A stretch of 62,465 nucleotides of DNA from Pseudomonas caricapapayae (GTDB lineage Bacteria; Pseudomonadota; Gammaproteobacteria; Pseudomonadales; Pseudomonadaceae), in NCBI RefSeq assembly GCF_001400735.1, contig NZ_LJPW01000139.1:1-62465 (forward strand), given 5' to 3'. The position numbers and the translations under genes were made by a program. The notes under the pieces were generated by a model. That model was not told where the DNA came from and did not search any database. It worked only from the letters and a program-made list of their open reading frames with translations. Positions 44,167 through 54,165 of this stretch are shown piece by piece (position 1 is the first letter of the stretch; each line of letters opens with the position of its first letter).

Positions 44167-45213
44167 TCAGTCCGCGCAGGCGCTTGCCCGTTCCTGTGCG
44201 GCGGTCAGCCATAGCGGGATGCGACGTTCGAGGTAATAACCCGGATTGTGTAGCGAGCCATCGACGAAACCGACATGCCCGCCTTTGCTGTGCAGTTCGA
44301 ATTCGGTGCAGGACGACAGCTCGCTCGGCTCGGGCAGGCTGTGAGGGAATACGAACGGGTCGTCGCTGGACTGGATAATCAGCGTCGGTGTCCTGATCTG
44401 GCCAAGGTAATAGCGACTCGAGGCTCTGCGGTAGTAATCCGTGGCATCGGTAAAACCATGCAGCGGCGCAGTCACCCGGCCGTCGAAGTCCCAGAACGTG
44501 CGCATGTTCTCCAGTGAGCCCAGTGCGGCGAGTTCGGCAAGCCCCTCGCTGATGCCTTCATGCTCGAAGCGGTTCTGTTTGTCCCGGATATAAGCCAGCA
44601 TTTCGCGCATGAAGTGCCGCTGATAGACCCTGGAAAACCCTTGGCCGATACGATTGGCGCATTCGTCCAGACGAAACGGTACAGACACCGCAACGGCCCC
44701 CAGCAGGTTACTGTCTGCGCCGTACTCTCCCAGGTACTTGAGCAACACATTGCCGCCCAGCGAATATCCTGCGGCGTACAAGGGTGCCGACGGACGCAGT
44801 GAGCGTAAATGAGCGATCACTTCGGCCAGATCCTCGCTGGCACCGGAGTGATAACTGCGCGACAGCAGGTTCGGCTCTCCCGAGCACCCGCGCCAGTTCA
44901 GCGCTACGCTGGCCCAGCCTTGTGCTGCCATCGCTTTTTGCAGACCGGCTACGTAAGGCGAATTGGACGACCCGGTCAGGCCATGCAGCACCAGCACAAG
45001 AGGCTTGTCGGCATCAATCGGACCGTGCCAATCCATGTCCAGAAAGTCCCCGTCCTTCAACCACAACCGCTCGCGAGTACGCGCCAGCAACGTGGGTTTG
45101 CGCAACAGCGGGCCCCACAGCGTCTGCAGATGCGGATTGCCCATGCCGACGGCCGGTACGAATGGATTGAGATGGGGCAGGAAGGGAGGCTGTGTGGGCA
45201 CGGGCTTGCTCAA
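44167..45213 (-). CDS. YheT-family alpha/beta hydrolase
   Basis: The family has a nucleophile elbow seen here as AAGYSLGGN (near residue 148), with LVLHGLTGSSNSPY as the oxyanion region and the acid and histidine in IIQSSDDPF and SKGGHVGF. The 348-residue length assumes a TTG start at 45213 (MSKPVPTQPPFLP); the ribosome site is weak and a GTG at 45201 or a later ATG is possible. It ends close to the convergent sulfurtransferase gene. The substrate is unknown, probably an ester or lipid. Confidence 0.88.
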   Translation of the reverse strand: MSKPVPTQPPFLPHLNPFVPAVGMGNPHLQTLWGPLLRKPTLLARTRERLWLKDGDFLDMDWHGPIDADKPLVLVLHGLTGSSNSPYVAGLQKAMAAQGWASVALNWRGCSGEPNLLSRSYHSGASEDLAEVIAHLRSLRPSAPLYAAGYSLGGNVLLKYLGEYGADSNLLGAVAVSVPFRLDECANRIGQGFSRVYQRHFMREMLAYIRDKQNRFEHEGISEGLAELAALGSLENMRTFWDFDGRVTAPLHGFTDATDYYRRASSRYYLGQIRTPTLIIQSSDDPFVFPHSLPEPSELSSCTEFELHSKGGHVGFVDGSLHNPGYYLERRIPLWLTAAQERASACAD

Positions 45214-45285
45214 CGATCAATTCAGGGGCTGACGCTGTACGTTGCCACCAAGTGGGTCGGGATGTAAGTGGCCTGACGGTATCCA

Positions 45286-45375
45286 TTGCGCGTGGAGCTG
45301 CATTTCGTGACGCTTCGCATTGCAAAAGAGGATGCGGAGCGTTGCGCGATAGTCGAGGTTATCGTCCCGCACGCT
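45286..45375. repeat. Intergenic palindromic repeat, copy 5
   Basis: The patch between the YheT-type gene and the end of rsmD contains GTGACGCTTCGCATTGC, GATGCGGAGCGTTGCGCGATAG and TTATCGTCCCGCACGCTCC. The words match those of the other copies, with more divergence. No gene is seen in it. Confidence 0.55.
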
Positions 45376-45385
45376 CCCGTATTGA

Positions 45386-45970
45386 TTACCCCCGCTGCCA
45401 CAGCGCGTAATACACCTGACCAGCCTTTTTTTCGCGGTGCAATCGCCAGCTGCCCGGCAAGCCGGTGGTCGATGGCGGTGTCTCGCTTTCGGTGTAGATC
45501 CAGGCGGTATCTGCCAGCCAGCCGTGGCTTTCCAGCAGGTTGCAGGCTGAAGCCAGCAGGCCCTGATGGAAGGGCGGGTCGAGAAAGACCACGTCGAAGG
45601 GCGATGCAGCGGCGGTTTCCAGATGGCGCAGGGCGTCAGTCTGCGAGACCTGGCCACTGGTGCAGTTCAGTGCGTTGAGGTTCTGGCGCAGGCTGGCGAT
45701 GGCCGCCGCGTTGCTGTCCAGTGCCAGGCCCATGCTGGCACCTCGGGACAGGGCTTCGAAATACAGCGCGCCGCTGCCGGTGAAGACGTCCAGCACTCTG
45801 GCTCCGGCAATATAGGGGGCCAGCCAGTTGAACAGGGTCTCGCGCACGCGATCAGGCGTCGGGCGCAGGCCGGGGGCGTCGGGGAAGGTCAGCCTGCGGC
45901 TGCCCCATTCTCCGCCGATGATACGAAGCTGACCCAGGCCGTTATGGCCCTTCGGACGTGGATTGGCCAT
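45386..45970 (-). CDS. rsmD: 16S rRNA (guanine-966-N2)-methyltransferase
   Basis: The 194-residue RNA methyltransferase has the RsmD signatures LRIIGGEWGSRRLTFPD near the start, RPTPDRVRETLFNWL, VLDVFTGSGALYFEALSRGA (motif I) and VFLDPPFHQG (DPPF catalytic motif near residue 127). It methylates G966 of 16S rRNA. Its start overlaps the stop of the M16-like gene upstream by one base, so the three genes form one operon. Confidence 0.96.
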   Translation of the reverse strand: MANPRPKGHNGLGQLRIIGGEWGSRRLTFPDAPGLRPTPDRVRETLFNWLAPYIAGARVLDVFTGSGALYFEALSRGASMGLALDSNAAAIASLRQNLNALNCTSGQVSQTDALRHLETAAASPFDVVFLDPPFHQGLLASACNLLESHGWLADTAWIYTESETPPSTTGLPGSWRLHREKKAGQVYYALWQRG

Positions 45971-47457
45971 CAGTGTTCCGGGACCCCTGCAGGTTGGCGG
46001 GCGGGCTTGTCGGTGGGCGCTGGCAGTGGTTTTTGCTCCACGGTCGGGCCAACGGTGACAATGACCATCTTGTCGGCGCTCAGATGCTTGCTCATCGCCG
46101 CTTTCACCTGTTCGACGGTCACGCTCTGGGCAGCGGCCATGTAGTCTTCAAGGTAGGTCAGCGGCAGGTTATAGAAGCCGATGGCACCCAGTTGGCCGAC
46201 GATGGCCGAATTACTGGCGGCGGTCAGCGGGAAGCTACCGGTCAGTTCGCGTTTCACATCGTCGACTTCTTTCTGGGTCGGGCCGTTGGCGAGGAAGTCG
46301 CGAACGATGTCCTGCACCAGTTTGAGGGTGTTTTCACTCATTTCCGCACGCGTTTGCAGGCCGATCATGAACGGTCCGGCAACCTGCATGGCGGTGAAAC
46401 CGGACGAGACACCGTAGGTCAGGCCACGTTTTTCCCGCACTTCGGTCATCAGTCGGCTGCCAAAGCCGCCACCGCCCAGCACCGAGTTACCCACGGTCAG
46501 CGCCGCGTAATCCGGATCGTTGCGGTCGATGCCCAGTTGCGCGAGCATCAGGTGGGTCTGGTTGGATGCAAACTCGATGTGCGTGGCACCTGCCTTGGGT
46601 TCGACAGGGTCGGCGACTTTGGCCAGGGCCGGGCCTTTGGGCAGCGAGGCGGATACCTGGGCGGCGACGGCTTGTGCTTCGTCTCTCGACAGGTCGCCCA
46701 CCAGTGCGATCACTGCGTTACCAGCCGCATAGCCTTTGGCGTGGAAAGCCTTGAGCTGAGCCAGAGTAATGGCGTTGATGCTCTTGGCGTCACCCTCGCT
46801 CGGGTGAGCGTAGGGATGGTCGCCGTACAGACGGTTGAACAGTTCCTTGCTGGCGATAGCGCCGGGGTTCTGCTTCTGGCTCTCGAAACTGGCGATCAAC
46901 TGGTTCTTGATGCGCGCCAGAGAGTCGGCAGGGAAGGTGGGTTTGCCCACGACTTCGCTGAACAGCTTCAGGGCGGGGTCGCGTTTGTCGGCAGCACTCA
47001 GGCTGCGCAGGGACGTCACGGCCATGTCGCGGTAGGAACCGTTGCTGAAGTCGGCTCCCAGACCTTCGAAACCCTGAGCGATGGCGCTGACGTCCTTGCC
47101 TTTGATGCCTTCGTTGAGCATGGCGTTGGTCAGCAGGGCAATGCCGGGGGATTTCTGGTCCTGGCTACTGCCTGCGGCAAATGTCAGGCGCATGTCGAAC
47201 ATCGGCAATTCGCGGGACTCCACGAACAGCACCCTGGCGCCCTCGGCGGTGTTCCAGGTCTGGATATTCAGGGCGCGACGGGCCGGAGCCTTGCCGTCCA
47301 GTTCCTTGAGGGTTTGCAGGTTGCTGCCCAGCGCCGGAGCGCCCGGCTCGGCAGGTGTGGCAGTGTCGGCAGCGGCTGGCAGGGCGACAAGGGCACCGAG
47401 CGAACCGGCCAGGATCAGGCCAAGCAGCGCATGACGTGGAGCATTGCGCGTGATCAT
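45970..47457 (-). CDS. M16 peptidase-like protein without catalytic motif
   Basis: The 495-residue protein has a signal peptide (LLGLILAGSLGALVALPAAADTA) and two M16 domains with VLFVESRELPMFDMRLTFAAGSSQD. At the place where HxxEH should be it reads GIALLTNAMLNEGIKG, so zinc binding is lost. The C-terminal VGNSVLGGGGFGSRLMTEVREKRGLTYGVSSGF is the usual substrate-holding region. It pairs with the active M16 gene just upstream (4-base ATGA overlap), the known arrangement of an active and an inactive periplasmic subunit. Confidence 0.88.
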   Translation of the reverse strand: MITRNAPRHALLGLILAGSLGALVALPAAADTATPAEPGAPALGSNLQTLKELDGKAPARRALNIQTWNTAEGARVLFVESRELPMFDMRLTFAAGSSQDQKSPGIALLTNAMLNEGIKGKDVSAIAQGFEGLGADFSNGSYRDMAVTSLRSLSAADKRDPALKLFSEVVGKPTFPADSLARIKNQLIASFESQKQNPGAIASKELFNRLYGDHPYAHPSEGDAKSINAITLAQLKAFHAKGYAAGNAVIALVGDLSRDEAQAVAAQVSASLPKGPALAKVADPVEPKAGATHIEFASNQTHLMLAQLGIDRNDPDYAALTVGNSVLGGGGFGSRLMTEVREKRGLTYGVSSGFTAMQVAGPFMIGLQTRAEMSENTLKLVQDIVRDFLANGPTQKEVDDVKRELTGSFPLTAASNSAIVGQLGAIGFYNLPLTYLEDYMAAAQSVTVEQVKAAMSKHLSADKMVIVTVGPTVEQKPLPAPTDKPARQPAGVPEH

Positions 47458-48806
47458 TTGGCTTTCTCCTCAGGCAGAACGTGTGCAACGCTGAGGCGCT
47501 CACGGGTGAAATAAGTGTTGGCAGCCTTCTGGATGTCTTGCGGGGTCACGCTCTGCAGCGCTTCCAGCTCGTTGTCCATCAGCTTCCAGGACAGGCCGAC
47601 GGTTTCCAGTTCTCCGATCATGGTTGCCTGGCTGGTGATCGAGTCGCGCTCATAGACCACGCCGGCAATGACCTGGGCTCTCACGCGCTCGAGTTCCTCT
47701 GCGGACGGTGCCTTGGTTTTCAGCTCATCGAGCAGACGCCAGATACCGGCTTCTACATCGGCCAGGGTCTTCTTCTTCTGCTGGTTGGGTGTGGCGCTGA
47801 TCATGAACAGGCTGTCGCCGCGAGCAAAGGCGTCATAGCGCGACGAGGCGCCGGAGACCAGTTCTTCGCCACGTTCCAGGCGTGAGGGGATGCGTGCGCT
47901 GTAACCGCCGTCGAGCAGTGCTGCAATCAGGCGCAGGGCGTTTGCCGAACGCTGATCTTCAGCGGTCGCGACGCTCGGCACATTGAAGCCGTAAATCAGG
48001 CTGGGCAGTTGGGTCTTGACGTGCAGGGTGATCTTGCGCTCACCCGGCTCTGCCAGTTCCAGTGGCTTTTTCGAAGGCGGTATGTCGCGGCGCGGGACCG
48101 GCCCGAAGAAGCGTTCTGCCAGGGCTTTGACTTCGTCCGGCTGCACATCACCGACCACCACCAGCGTTGCGTTGTTCGGCGCATACCAGGATTCGTACCA
48201 GTGGCGCAGCTCTTCAACCTTCATGCGTTCCAGGTCCGCCATCCAGCCAATGGTCGGCGTGTGGTAGCCGCTGGCGGGGTAGGCCATTGCCTTGAAGCGC
48301 TCGAACGCCTTGCCTATCGGCTTGTCATCGGTGCGCAGACGGCGCTCTTCCTTGATGACTTCAATCTCGCGGCTGAATTCGTCGGCAGGCAATTTCAGGG
48401 TGGCCATGCGATCGGCTTCCAGTTCCAGCGCGACGCTCAGGCGATCACGGGCCAGCACCTGATAGTAGGCGGTGTAGTCATCGCTGGTGAACGCATTCTC
48501 TTCAGCGCCCAGATCGCGCAGAATCAGCGAGGATTCACCCGGGCCGGTCTTGCTGCTGCCTTTGAACATCATGTGTTCAAGCGCGTGGGACAGGCCGGTC
48601 TGGCCCGGCGTTTCGTAGCTGGAGCCGACCTTGTACCAGATCTGCGAAACCACCACCGGGGCGCGGTGGTCTTCGCGGACAATAACCTTCAGGCCATTGT
48701 CGAGGGTAAATTCATGGGTCGGTTGCGGATCGGCAGCCAATGCTGTCAAAGGCAGACAAACTGTGCTGAGCAGCAGGCCTGCGGCGCGGCGGGCTAAAGC
48801 ATTCAT
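47454..48806 (-). CDS. M16 zinc peptidase, active subunit
   Basis: The 450-residue protein has a signal peptide (LLLSTVCLPLTALA) and the inverted zinc motif HALEH (HxxEH) in GLSHALEHMMFKG near residue 78, with the downstream glutamate in the LGAEENAFTSDDYTAYY region. It is predicted to be periplasmic and proteolytic together with the next gene. The operon continues to the inactive partner and rsmD. Similar pairs in P. aeruginosa are PA0371 and PA0372 as I recall; the substrate is unknown. Confidence 0.9.
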   Translation of the reverse strand: MNALARRAAGLLLSTVCLPLTALAADPQPTHEFTLDNGLKVIVREDHRAPVVVSQIWYKVGSSYETPGQTGLSHALEHMMFKGSSKTGPGESSLILRDLGAEENAFTSDDYTAYYQVLARDRLSVALELEADRMATLKLPADEFSREIEVIKEERRLRTDDKPIGKAFERFKAMAYPASGYHTPTIGWMADLERMKVEELRHWYESWYAPNNATLVVVGDVQPDEVKALAERFFGPVPRRDIPPSKKPLELAEPGERKITLHVKTQLPSLIYGFNVPSVATAEDQRSANALRLIAALLDGGYSARIPSRLERGEELVSGASSRYDAFARGDSLFMISATPNQQKKKTLADVEAGIWRLLDELKTKAPSAEELERVRAQVIAGVVYERDSITSQATMIGELETVGLSWKLMDNELEALQSVTPQDIQKAANTYFTRERLSVAHVLPEEKAK

Positions 48807-49062
48807 TCGTAGTTTGAACCTGTAGAACGGCCCGCGTGAACTTAGCGTCGGCGGGCGCGGGGGTGTTAGGATACTGATCCGTTTGCTTCAGAGACAGCCT
48901 TCACTGGCCAATTGCGAGTGAAACCTGTCTGAAACGCAGGTAAAGGTAGCTGGACAAGCGGCCGTTGAGTGAACAAGAAGTCCTAAACGCAGTCTGTTTT
49001 GCATGTCAGAATTTTTCCGGGTCGCCCTCTGGCGTCCCGCAACCTTGAGATAGCCGTCCTCC

Positions 49063-50592
49063 ATGTTTGGTTCCAACGACGACAAGAAGACCCCAGCCGA
49101 GGCTGGAGAGAAGAAAGGCCTGTTCGGGTGGCTGCGCAAGAAACCGCAGCAAACCGAGCCAGCGCCGCAAGAATCATCCCCGACGCAACCCGATCCGGTC
49201 CCTGACCAGGTTGTGACAACGCCGCAGGTTGAGCCTCCTGTTGCCTCGCAATCCGCATCCGGGAGCACCGCCCAGGCGGCTGCACCTGCGCCGCAAGCCC
49301 CTGTCGAGCCTGGTGCGCCGTCGCCTCAGCCCTGGCTGACCTTGCCGGTAACTGAAGAGCCGGTAGCACTGAGTGACGAGCGCGAGCCGCATGTTACTCC
49401 GCCTATTCCAGCGCAGAGTCATGCTGCACCCGCACCCGCACCCGCACCCGCACCCGCACCCGCACCCGCAACCACAGCACCTGTGCCCGTCGCATCGGAA
49501 CCCGCAGTCGATATCGTGCCGGTCGATATTCCTGAGCCTGTGCTGGTCCGGCCTGCACCGGAGCCAGTCGTTGCGCAGGCAGTGCCACAGCCTGTGCAAG
49601 CTGTTCCGGAGGTGCCTGCGGTCCCAGCCCCGGTCCCGGTACAAGAGCCTGAAGCCGCCAAAGTCGGTTTCTTCGCGCGCCTCAAGCAGGGGTTGTCGAA
49701 AACCAGCGCCAGCATCGGTGAAGGCATGGCCAGCCTTTTTCTGGGCAAGAAAGCTATCGATGATGACCTGCTTGAAGAAATCGAAACCCGCCTGCTGACG
49801 GCAGATGTCGGCGTTGAAGCCACGTCGGTCATCATTCAGAGCCTGACCCAGAAAGTCGCCCGCAAGCAGCTGACCGATGCCCAGGCGCTGTACACCTCGT
49901 TGCAGGGCGAGCTGGCCGCGATGCTCAAGCCTGTCGAGCAGCCCCTGGTCATCAAGTCCGAACACAAGCCGTTCGTGATTCTGGTAGTCGGCGTCAATGG
50001 TGCGGGCAAGACCACGACCATCGGCAAGCTGGCCAAGAAGCTGCAACTGGAAGGCAAGAAAGTCATGCTGGCGGCGGGTGACACGTTCCGCGCTGCAGCC
50101 GTCGAGCAATTGCAGGTCTGGGGTGAGCGTAATCACATACCGGTCATCGCCCAGCACACCGGTGCCGACTCTGCTTCGGTCATCTTCGATGCTGTGCAGG
50201 CCGCCAAGGCTCGCGGTATCGACGTGCTGATCGCCGACACTGCCGGCCGTCTGCACACCAAAGACAACCTGATGGAGGAGTTGAAGAAGGTTCGCCGTGT
50301 GATCGGCAAGCTGGACGCCGACGCCCCCCATGAGGTGTTGCTGGTCCTCGACGCAGGCACCGGACAGAACGCTATCAACCAGGCCAGGCAATTCAACCAG
50401 ACGGTCACGCTGACCGGGCTGGCGCTGACCAAGCTGGATGGCACCGCCAAGGGCGGCGTGATTTTCGCCCTGGCCAAGCAGTTCGGCTTGCCGATTCGCT
50501 ATATCGGCGTCGGTGAAGGTATCGATGATCTGCGTACCTTTGAGGCCGAACCTTTTGTTCAGGCACTGTTTGCGGAGCGGGAGCGTTCATGA
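49063..50592 (+). CDS. ftsY: Signal recognition particle receptor FtsY
   Basis: The 509-residue GTPase brings SRP-bound ribosomes to the membrane. The N-terminal 200 residues are an acidic, proline/alanine-rich linker including a (Ala-Pro) run from a hexamer repeat. The NG domain starts at FFARLKQGLSKTSASIGEG near residue 205 and has the P-loop GVNGAGKTTTIGKL near residue 310, DTAGR and TKLDGTAKGG. The start MFGSNDDKK is typical. It is translationally coupled to ftsE (ATGA overlap). Confidence 0.97.
   Translation: MFGSNDDKKTPAEAGEKKGLFGWLRKKPQQTEPAPQESSPTQPDPVPDQVVTTPQVEPPVASQSASGSTAQAAAPAPQAPVEPGAPSPQPWLTLPVTEEPVALSDEREPHVTPPIPAQSHAAPAPAPAPAPAPAPATTAPVPVASEPAVDIVPVDIPEPVLVRPAPEPVVAQAVPQPVQAVPEVPAVPAPVPVQEPEAAKVGFFARLKQGLSKTSASIGEGMASLFLGKKAIDDDLLEEIETRLLTADVGVEATSVIIQSLTQKVARKQLTDAQALYTSLQGELAAMLKPVEQPLVIKSEHKPFVILVVGVNGAGKTTTIGKLAKKLQLEGKKVMLAAGDTFRAAAVEQLQVWGERNHIPVIAQHTGADSASVIFDAVQAAKARGIDVLIADTAGRLHTKDNLMEELKKVRRVIGKLDADAPHEVLLVLDAGTGQNAINQARQFNQTVTLTGLALTKLDGTAKGGVIFALAKQFGLPIRYIGVGEGIDDLRTFEAEPFVQALFAERERS
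49426..49470 (+). repeat. GCACCC hexamer microsatellite inside ftsY
   Basis: Seven GCACCC units followed by a partial GCA encode an uninterrupted Ala-Pro run in the FtsY linker. Changes in copy number keep the frame and would vary linker length between strains. Confidence 0.9.
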
Positions 50593-51260
50593 TTCGATTC
50601 GAGCAGGTCGGTAAGCGCTACCCGAATGGACATGTCGGGCTGCATGAACTGAGCTTTCGAGTACGTCGCGGCGAATTTCTGTTCGTCACGGGTCATTCCG
50701 GTGCAGGTAAAAGCACCCTGCTGCGCCTGTTGCTGGCCATGGAGCGTCCGACCACCGGCAAGCTGATGCTGGCCGGTCAGGACCTTGGGCAGATCAGCAA
50801 CGCACAGATCCCGTTTCTGCGTCGTCAGATCGGCGTGGTGTTCCAGAACCATCAACTGCTGTTTGATCGCACGGTGTTCAACAACATCGCATTGCCCTTG
50901 CAGATCCTCGGCCTGTCCAAACCCGAGATCGCCAAGCGGGTCGATTCGGCCCTCGAGCGCGTGGCACTGTCCGACAAGGCCGAGCTGTATCCAGGTGATC
51001 TTTCCACGGGGCAGCAACAGCGTGTCGGGATCGCCCGCGCCATTGTTCATCGCCCGGCCCTGCTGCTGGCCGATGAACCGACTGGTAACCTCGATCCACG
51101 CCTTGCAGCGGAAATCATGGGTGTGTTTGAAGATATTAACCGGCTGGGGACCAGCGTGCTGATTGCCAGTCACGACCTTGCCTTGATCGCCCGCATGCGC
51201 CATCGCATGCTGACCCTGCAGCGCGGTCGTCTGATCGGTGACGGGGAGGCCGGAGTATGA
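50589..51260 (+). CDS. ftsE: Cell division ATP-binding protein FtsE
   Basis: The 223-residue ABC ATPase works with FtsX at the divisome to activate periplasmic amidases. Walker A is GHSGAGKSTLLRL (near residue 37), Walker B LLLADEPTG (near residue 158), and the signature reads LSTGQQQR rather than LSGGQQQR. It overlaps ftsY and ftsX by four bases each. Confidence 0.97.
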   Translation: MIRFEQVGKRYPNGHVGLHELSFRVRRGEFLFVTGHSGAGKSTLLRLLLAMERPTTGKLMLAGQDLGQISNAQIPFLRRQIGVVFQNHQLLFDRTVFNNIALPLQILGLSKPEIAKRVDSALERVALSDKAELYPGDLSTGQQQRVGIARAIVHRPALLLADEPTGNLDPRLAAEIMGVFEDINRLGTSVLIASHDLALIARMRHRMLTLQRGRLIGDGEAGV

Positions 51261-52291
51261 GTGCTACACGCAGCCCCAAGGTGTCGGAGCGCGTTGCGCC
51301 CAAAGCCGCCGATCCAGTGCCGCCGAAAAAGAAAAAGCAGCGCCACGATCACGATGATGACGGCCCGGATTTCAACGCGTTGTTGTCGGCCTGGCTGGAA
51401 AGCCATCGGTCCAGTCTGGTGGACAGCCTGCGACGTCTGGGCAAGCAACCCATTGGCAGCTTCTTCACTTGCCTGGTTATGGCGATTGCCTTGAGCCTGC
51501 CGATGGGCTTGTCGTTGCTGTTGAGCAATGTCGAGCGCCTGGGCGGTTCATGGCAGCGCGCAGCGCAGATTTCCATCTACCTGAAAATGGATGCAAGTAC
51601 CGCTGATGGCACTCGCTTACGTGACGAGATCAAGTCGATGCCCGGCGTGGCAGACGCTGAGTACATCAGCAGCGAACAAGCGCTGGGTGAGTTCAAGCAG
51701 CAGTCCGGGCTGGGCGAAGCACTCAAGGAATTGCCGGAAAACCCGCTCCCGGGCGTGGTGCTGGTAACCCCGGATGAGGTCGACAAGCCTGCACTGGAAG
51801 CCTTGCGCACGCGTTTGGCGGAACTGCCTAAAGTCGAGCAGGCGCAACTCGATCTGGTCTGGGTCGAAAGGCTGGCCGCTATCCTCAAGCTGGGTGATCG
51901 GTTCGTCTTCGGCTTGACGGTTCTGCTGGTCTCGGCTTTGCTGTTAGTAATTGGTAACACAATACGTTTACACATTGAAAACCGCCGTACTGAAATCGAA
52001 GTCATCAAGCTGGTGGGTGGCACTGACAGTTACGTACGCAGGCCCTTCCTCTATATGGGCGCGCTGTATGGTTTCGGGGCAGGAATCCTGTCCTGGGGCG
52101 TTCTGGCTTATGGCCTGAACTGGCTGAACGGAGCGGTCGTCGGGCTGGCGGGTCTCTATGGAAGTGACTTCGCGCTGGCTGGCGTTCCGATGGGCGATGG
52201 TCTTTCGCTCTTGCTTGGAGCGGTTCTGTTAGGGTATATCGGTGCCTGGATTGCGGTCGCCCGCCACTTGCGTGAGCTGGCACCCCGATAG
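51257..52291 (+). CDS. ftsX: Cell division protein FtsX
   Basis: The 344-residue inner-membrane partner of FtsE has a charged N-terminal region (lysine- then HDHDDD-rich), a first membrane helix near residues 75-95, a large periplasmic loop (about 100-210, with the SSEQALGEFKQQSG region) and three more helices to the C-terminus (VFGLTVLLVSALLLVIGNT onward). This four-helix layout is that of FtsX. The unusually long N-terminal extension is shared by Pseudomonas FtsX proteins as I recall. Confidence 0.95.
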   Translation: MSATRSPKVSERVAPKAADPVPPKKKKQRHDHDDDGPDFNALLSAWLESHRSSLVDSLRRLGKQPIGSFFTCLVMAIALSLPMGLSLLLSNVERLGGSWQRAAQISIYLKMDASTADGTRLRDEIKSMPGVADAEYISSEQALGEFKQQSGLGEALKELPENPLPGVVLVTPDEVDKPALEALRTRLAELPKVEQAQLDLVWVERLAAILKLGDRFVFGLTVLLVSALLLVIGNTIRLHIENRRTEIEVIKLVGGTDSYVRRPFLYMGALYGFGAGILSWGVLAYGLNWLNGAVVGLAGLYGSDFALAGVPMGDGLSLLLGAVLLGYIGAWIAVARHLRELAPR

Positions 52292-52333
52292 AGCCAAATT
52301 ATTGTTTCACCAGACTGGCCTCTGAAAATCAAG

Positions 52334-52360
52334 GAACTTGGTTAGCGGTTCCGGGTCAAT
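52334..52360 (+). promoter_or_regulatory. Candidate AlgU/sigma-E type promoter for rpoH
   Basis: GAACTT at 52334-52339 is followed after 16 bases by TCAAT at 52356-52360, 50 bases before the rpoH start. This resembles the AlgU consensus (GAACTT, 16-17 bases, TCTGA/TCAAA). In P. aeruginosa rpoH is known to have an AlgU-dependent promoter. The -10 match is partial. Confidence 0.45.
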
Positions 52361-52409
52361 CTGGCTAGTGCTGAACTGCACATCACATGTGCGCTGGAGG
52401 TTTTTTCGT

Positions 52410-53264
<855 letters not shown>

Positions 53265-53277
53265 GGCTACCCGGACG

Positions 53278-53310
53278 AAAAACGCCCCGAGATGATCGGG
53301 GCGTTTTTGG
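53278..53310 (+). terminator. Rho-independent terminator after rpoH
   Basis: AAAAACGCCCCGA (53278-53290) pairs perfectly with TCGGGGCGTTTTT (53296-53308) across GATGA. The T run after the stem completes a standard terminator 14 bases after the rpoH stop. Confidence 0.95.
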
Positions 53311-53317
53311 TTGTGTA

Positions 53318-53371
53318 TCAGCTATCGTGCGGCGCTCTGCGTCCTCTATGCGACGCGGAGCGCGCGTCAAG
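53318..53371. repeat. Intergenic palindromic repeat, copy 6 (short)
   Basis: CAGCTATCGTGCGGCGCTCTGCGTCCTC and GCGACGCGGAGCGCGCGTC-type words lie between the rpoH terminator and the end of the convergent mtgA gene. The mtgA stop is just beyond its end. It is a truncated member of the family. Confidence 0.6.
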
Positions 53372-53374
53372 CCC

Positions 53375-54085
53375 TCACCATCTCCGGCTGCTGTTCAACC
53401 CCTGCAGGTATTCATCACCACCCAACTGACGCATTTGCTGACGAATCCAGCCTGCACGGCGAGACACGTAACTGCTCGGGTGGCTGGCGCTCCATTGGCG
53501 AGGGTTGGGGAGGACGGCAGCCAGGTAGCTGGCCTGTTGGGCAGAAAGCGCGCTGGCATTGGTGCGGAAGTGATGCTGCGCCGCAGCCTGGGCCCCGAAC
53601 ACGCCTTCGTCCCATTCAACGCTGTTCAGGTACACCTCAAGGATGCGCTCCTTGGACCACAGCAGCTCGATAAGCAGGGTGAACCACGCTTCCAGCCCCT
53701 TGCGCAGGTAGCTGCGGCCGGACCACAGGAACAGATTTTTCGACACCTGCTGGCTCAACGTGCTGGCCCCGCGAATAGAACCGCCTTGCTCGTTGTGCAG
53801 AATGGCGGCCTGAATCGCATCGACGTCAAAGCCCCAATGCTCGGCAAACTTCTGGTCTTCGCCAGCAATGACCGCGATTTTCAGGTTATTGGAAATTTTG
53901 TCCCACGGCTCCCAGTCGCGTTGCAGGTCGATGGGCTCGCCGTCGACCCAGGATTCGACCTTGCGCTCGACCATCAGCGCCGTACCCGGTGGCGGTACCC
54001 AGCGCAGGATCAAAACCACGAAAACACTGCTCGCGGCGAACCACAGCAGGGCTTTGACGATGCGACGAAGAATAGACTGCAGCAT
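53375..54085 (-). CDS. mtgA: Monofunctional biosynthetic peptidoglycan glycosyltransferase
   Basis: The 236-residue GT51 enzyme polymerises lipid II into glycan strands. I start it at the ATG at 54085 (MLQSILRRIVKALLWFA); an ATG at 54154 gives a longer tail with no better ribosome site. A membrane anchor spans about residues 8-28. The catalytic glutamate is in AVIAGEDQKFAEHWGF and the family segment GASTLSQQVSKNLFLW follows, with KERILEVYLNSVEW. Confidence 0.94.
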   Translation of the reverse strand: MLQSILRRIVKALLWFAASSVFVVLILRWVPPPGTALMVERKVESWVDGEPIDLQRDWEPWDKISNNLKIAVIAGEDQKFAEHWGFDVDAIQAAILHNEQGGSIRGASTLSQQVSKNLFLWSGRSYLRKGLEAWFTLLIELLWSKERILEVYLNSVEWDEGVFGAQAAAQHHFRTNASALSAQQASYLAAVLPNPRQWSASHPSSYVSRRAGWIRQQMRQLGGDEYLQGLNSSRRW

Positions 54086-54165
54086 AGAGATGGCTTGGCC
54101 GAACCCGTTGAGCGGGCCATTATACAGACCCTGCGCCTTTCGACGATTTTTCACTGGAGTTCCTG

